Of a DNA stretch of 64,000 bases, positions 61,801 through 64,000 are shown in pieces. The stretch's first letter is position 1. Every line of letters starts with the position of its first letter. The notes below the pieces were generated by a model, which made no database searches, was not told where the DNA came from, and saw only the letters and a list, made by a program, of their open reading frames with translations. The position numbers and the translations under genes were made by a program. Origin of the DNA: Planctomycetota bacterium (GTDB lineage: Bacteria; Planctomycetota; SZUA-567; H5-PLA8); contig JAKLKQ010000009.1 of NCBI GenBank assembly GCA_023150555.1, positions 78,669-142,668 on the forward strand, in the 5' to 3' direction.

Positions 61801-63089
61801 AGATCGAACGGCAGGCCAAGGTCCATCGGCGGGAGTTCGCCAGCGCCCGGATACGACACCTTCGCTTCCTTCACCACCAGCTGGCCCGCGACAGAATATG
61901 GACCGCCGGGCTCCAACGGCAGCACTAGGTTCACGGCATTGAGCTTCGCCTGCCCGGACACGACCAGGCGTTCGCCGCCGGGCAGCGGCACAAAGAGCGC
62001 ACGCAGGCCTGCCAGGTCCAGCTCGCCTGCGGCCTCGGTGAAGTAGAGCCGCTTCGCGCGTACGAGGGCCTGCTTCGCGGTCAGCGTTCCCAGCCGGTCG
62101 ACGCGCAGACGCAGGTCGGTAGCCGTACGATACGACTCGAAATCCGGCGGCTGGATCGTCAGCCGCACGTCGAGGCTCTTGCCGTCCAGGACCAGCGCCA
62201 GCCCATCGCGCAGGCCCAGACTGAGTTTCTCCACGTCCGCGCGCCAGGTGCATTGCGTAACGGCATCCGGGCCGTCGGTGCGTAGGTCGCCTTGGAACTG
62301 GAGATTTCCAGCCACGGCCGCATCGGGCCCCAGCGCGCTCGCGAGGTCTTCCGGCAGGTGCAGTTCGCCTTCCACACGCGCGGCGGCCCGGCCCTCGGGG
62401 CCTAGCAGCGCGCTGGCCTCGAGGCTCGAGTATTCCGAGAACGCGCCCTTGAGTGTGAGCGTCTTCGGCAGCGGCGGATCGGGCTGGAGGTACGCCAGTT
62501 CGACGCCGTGCAGCGTCACGCGGCGCTCCGGCGCCCACTCGACGCCCAATTCCCCGTCGCGCAGCGTGATCTGTTCGACGCGATACTTCCCGCGCTCCCC
62601 GGATTGGGGCAGGTTCAGGTTCCAGGCCCCGTCCTCGCCGCGGCGCAGGTCCAGCACGGGCTTCTCGACCGACACGCTGTGGATGCGGTTCTGCGACCAG
62701 AACGCCCAGGGATCCCAGGCGACCTCCAGCTTGTCGGCGCGGATCGCAGGCGGCGCGCCGCCGCCTTCGCCGGGAATGGACAGGCCTTCGGCGCGGAAGG
62801 AACCCACCCCAACGCCCACGCGCTGCAGCGTCGCCCCCGCGAAGCGCTCGTCGAGTTCCCCCTGGATGGTGCTTTTCAGGAAGCCCAGCGCGACATAGAG
62901 ATAAAAGAGGACGGCGAGCAGCAGCGGCAGGCCCAACAGGATGCCCGCCGCGACCAGCGCCCCAAAGAGCGGCCCGCGCGGCTTTTTGGGCCGGGCGCCG
63001 CCGGTGGGCACGCGCGCGGGAAATTCGCGTGCCGCTTCGCCCGCGGAGGGCGGAGGCGGCGTGGGCGCAGCGGTCCCGGCATCGCTCAA
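58899..63089 (-). CDS. YdbH/AsmA-like intermembrane lipid transport protein
   Basis: 1,396 residues from TTG 63089 (GAGG upstream). A Pro/Lys-rich cytosolic start, one inner-membrane helix (~42-66, LFGALVAAGILLGLPLLLAVLFY), then a very long beta-strand-rich domain. AsmA-like openings are clear: LQRVGVGVGSFRAEGLSIPG, IRADKLEVAWDPWAFWSQNRIHSVSVEKPVLDLRRG. The alternating strand pattern runs to the end (GGLIVKGSGMYSPDIRG). This fits the TAM/AsmA/YdbH superfamily of bridge proteins that carry phospholipid through a hydrophobic groove. It is longer than E. coli YdbH (879 aa). The YdbL-like gene directly after it supports the YdbH assignment. Confidence 0.78.
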   Translation of the reverse strand: MSDAGTAAPTPPPPSAGEAAREFPARVPTGGARPKKPRGPLFGALVAAGILLGLPLLLAVLFYLYVALGFLKSTIQGELDERFAGATLQRVGVGVGSFRAEGLSIPGEGGGAPPAIRADKLEVAWDPWAFWSQNRIHSVSVEKPVLDLRRGEDGAWNLNLPQSGERGKYRVEQITLRDGELGVEWAPERRVTLHGVELAYLQPDPPLPKTLTLKGAFSEYSSLEASALLGPEGRAAARVEGELHLPEDLASALGPDAAVAGNLQFQGDLRTDGPDAVTQCTWRADVEKLSLGLRDGLALVLDGKSLDVRLTIQPPDFESYRTATDLRLRVDRLGTLTAKQALVRAKRLYFTEAAGELDLAGLRALFVPLPGGERLVVSGQAKLNAVNLVLPLEPGGPYSVAGQLVVKEAKVSYPGAGELPPMDLGLPFDLKSTFMRVTLGRVAFGSIGKVNLSLEGNPAASGPKGAAFQWAWMIKKLTIHSLECDVGEWFASDFGRRLMPRSGAAGGAPPAVPPARIGGKITANNVEAKVTDEDGARVVKLEGIRAEGLALDGWVLPVTPPPWRLFGDLAVSARLKNFPGSELRVDAKLKALGGAAVEAEAGLRVRVEENGQLAVAEVTVPRFSVEASEIARLAGLPPSVTDVRGRAVLSEGRFTPADGSFRGEIGLEEFQVHVFVASLTGLKCDADLTFGGGKATLKGHMKNGALKGILLDLLGLKMCELPPTDFAVEADLPDGKREGQVALSLQWTGGALTLTGARTNVDGGVQRIAGRIESSLFGGLRGSYAADIDLDGGIIGPVELNLERARLDALARAVGGGVFPPGWSADGAAKDVKLRFEAFPVRDIMLAPMPFACAVDGVLEKAAFSHDGTRTDAENLTGAFRANLIRRRGQDGLTFSALLQLTDYEALIARRFYVPHPPAERKAVIQLGFRMSPPVGGYANVALERFTVDLAGLLNVSADGRIQGKAGQDLLTEGEGLLNLTAEIPDLAAAGRSLGLANLRALSRVLSGLTLEGRAEWEGKFIWGPDRAALGGDLTLEKVNLTLGDSPKLVARDLRGVLPVGFYRGLWPADWPRERTGTVTLEALSWEPFRLRLRPRPPLPRVTLGLIARPNDLAVAKHVLLEVPGGEVEVDGLRAMNLLTDEPKVVCSVNVKGIDLGQLAESENWRLKGLGKAVLTGQMPAVQLIRTSGPLGNWELVTEGTLSAPLYDGTLSVGGLHARGLFGPSPVWGLRSIKAERLSFRRLTRANPQFGSLKTVADLSVSDLESTGWNLADVQRFALDLRQSSASSEDSYDGRLALVLAPEMTRDMLEQKGYTESQVVDRTFPFERLGLKFALKGGYLYGPQSGLSGGLIVKGSGMYSPDIRGQDSLKTSWPEIVRKVEAHKARLGKLPPGKAE

Positions 63090-63163
63090 GACGAAATCCT
63101 CGAGATTCCTTACCTGAATGATACCCGCGCGCGGCGCCGCTTCGACGCCCGAAAGCAGGTCCG

Positions 63164-64000
63164 CTACGCGCCGTGCGCCCGCCAGCCCAGCGGCTCAGCG
63201 AAGAGTTCGTACGCTCGGCCGTGCAGCCGCTCGAGCGCCGCCCACAACTCGTCCTCGCCGCCGGACAGCACCAGGCGCTCGGCCAGCGCGGGCGACGCAT
63301 CGAGCAGTTCCCGCAGGTCATCGCCTTCCGCATGCCGGGCCAGCTCCGGCGCAAACAGCACCACGCGGCGCTCCGGCGCCAGCGCGGCCTGCAGCGCGCC
63401 CAGCGGCGTCCAGCCCGGCGCAGCCTCCGGCGCGGACGCTTCGCGCAGCCAGTCCAGCAGCCGCAGCGTGAAGGGCGCCGAACCCAGGCCCTCGTCGCCG
63501 GCGAACGCCAGCACCACCGTCTGCCCGACGCGCGCGGGCGGCAGGTAGCGCAGGCCCACCAGCGCCTCTTCGAGCGTCGCTTCCCACGGCGCGCCGCCGG
63601 CCGTGACGAGTTGCACCGCGGCGGCTTCGGACTGCGCGGCATCCACCGCCGCGTGCGCGGCAGGACGTTCCTCGACCGTCAGCGCCGCCAGATCCGCCGC
63701 AAGCCCCTGTCCGGGCGTCAGCTGAAGGACGCGTTCGACGGCCGCGCCTTCCGGCAACGCCGAGGAAAGATCGGGCAGCGAAGGCAGCACCGCCAGGCGC
63801 AGGTCCGCGCCGGCGTAGAAGCGGTCGTCCGTGCTGCGCCACGCGTTGACTTCGTGGTTGCCCGCGACGTCGTCGCCGTAGCGGCGCACCGCCGCGCGCC
63901 CCAGCACGGGATCCGCCGTGCCCGGGCAGCAGAGGAACCCCACGCGCGTGGGGCGCACGCCGGCATCGACCAGCATCTCGACGAGCGCCGGCAGCACGGT
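63164..64000 (-). CDS. LarA-like (DUF2088) protein, N-terminus outside window
   Basis: The frame is open through the right edge, so the gene starts beyond 64000. The visible ~278 residues begin LPALVEMLVDAGVRPTRVGFLCCPGTADPVLGRAAVRRYG, resembling the LarA N-terminal region. They end in a domain like the LarA C-terminal half (VQLVTAGGAPWEATLEEALVGLRYLPPARVGQTVVLAFAGDEGLGSAPF). The cofactor-binding His/Lys motifs of LarA are not obvious here, so activity is uncertain. It is the third LarA-like protein in the window. It lies 74 bases upstream of the YdbH-like gene on the same strand. Confidence 0.6.
   Translation of the reverse strand, partial: TVLPALVEMLVDAGVRPTRVGFLCCPGTADPVLGRAAVRRYGDDVAGNHEVNAWRSTDDRFYAGADLRLAVLPSLPDLSSALPEGAAVERVLQLTPGQGLAADLAALTVEERPAAHAAVDAAQSEAAAVQLVTAGGAPWEATLEEALVGLRYLPPARVGQTVVLAFAGDEGLGSAPFTLRLLDWLREASAPEAAPGWTPLGALQAALAPERRVVLFAPELARHAEGDDLRELLDASPALAERLVLSGGEDELWAALERLHGRAYELFAEPLGWRAHGA

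Overview
The window is GC-rich (about two thirds G+C by eye), densely coded and carries no phage, insertion sequence, rRNA, tRNA or CRISPR that I can recognise. Gene style points to an uncultured Planctomycetota-like or related PVC-group bacterium. The signs are three ECF sigma factors that continue through a membrane segment into an extracytoplasmic domain, two large Ser/Thr kinases with long C-terminal extensions, a phytanoyl-CoA dioxygenase divergent from an AraC regulator, several LarA/DUF2088 proteins, and short interspersed repeats in gene-poor pockets. This assignment is an inference from content only. Start codons include ATG, GTG and TTG, usually behind clear GGAG/AGGAG sites.

Layout. 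0-13 kb holds mostly metabolic and envelope genes: a thioredoxin-fold protein cut by the left edge, xylulokinase, a QTMAN-like glycosyltransferase, PhyH/AraC, an MFS-CobW GTPase pair, two exported proteins, purC, a LysM lipoprotein and a PHP hydrolase. 13-19 kb holds a LarA-like protein, an exported protein and carB. 19.3-23.6 kb is a four-gene minus-strand signalling cassette. It contains two free-standing MshEN (GspE N-terminal, potential c-di-GMP-binding) proteins around two multidomain partner-switching proteins: STAS/zinc ribbon/HATPase and HU-like/REC/HATPase. 23.9-31.6 kb has murF, then three paralogous membrane-anchored ECF sigma factors, with an N-acyl amino acid synthase (FeeM-like) gene between the second and third and a tiny membrane protein at the end.

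31.7-39.9 kb, all minus strand, carries a CoA-binding protein, hemC-miaA, a LarA-like/zinc alcohol dehydrogenase pair, and an active trypsin-like PDZ protease coupled to a larger protein whose two protease domains have both lost catalytic residues. 40-47 kb has a Ser/Thr kinase with a Kelch-like sensor, small cysteine-rich proteins, a pterin-binding methyltransferase-type protein whose start codon is puzzling, and an NmrA-like protein. 47.3-56.2 kb (plus) holds a 1,399-residue kinase, a CtpA-type protease, tsaD, and a DUF47/PitA phosphate pair whose transporter ends in a fibronectin-like domain. 56-64 kb (minus) has a two-domain alpha/beta hydrolase, a YdbL-YdbH pair for envelope lipid transport, and a third LarA-like protein cut by the right edge.

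The candidates most worth attention are the MshEN/partner-switching cassette, the ECF-sigma/N-acyl amino acid synthase cluster, the protease/pseudoprotease pair, and a roughly 240-bp intergenic element present twice (12.8 and 44.8 kb, inverted) with strong palindromes.
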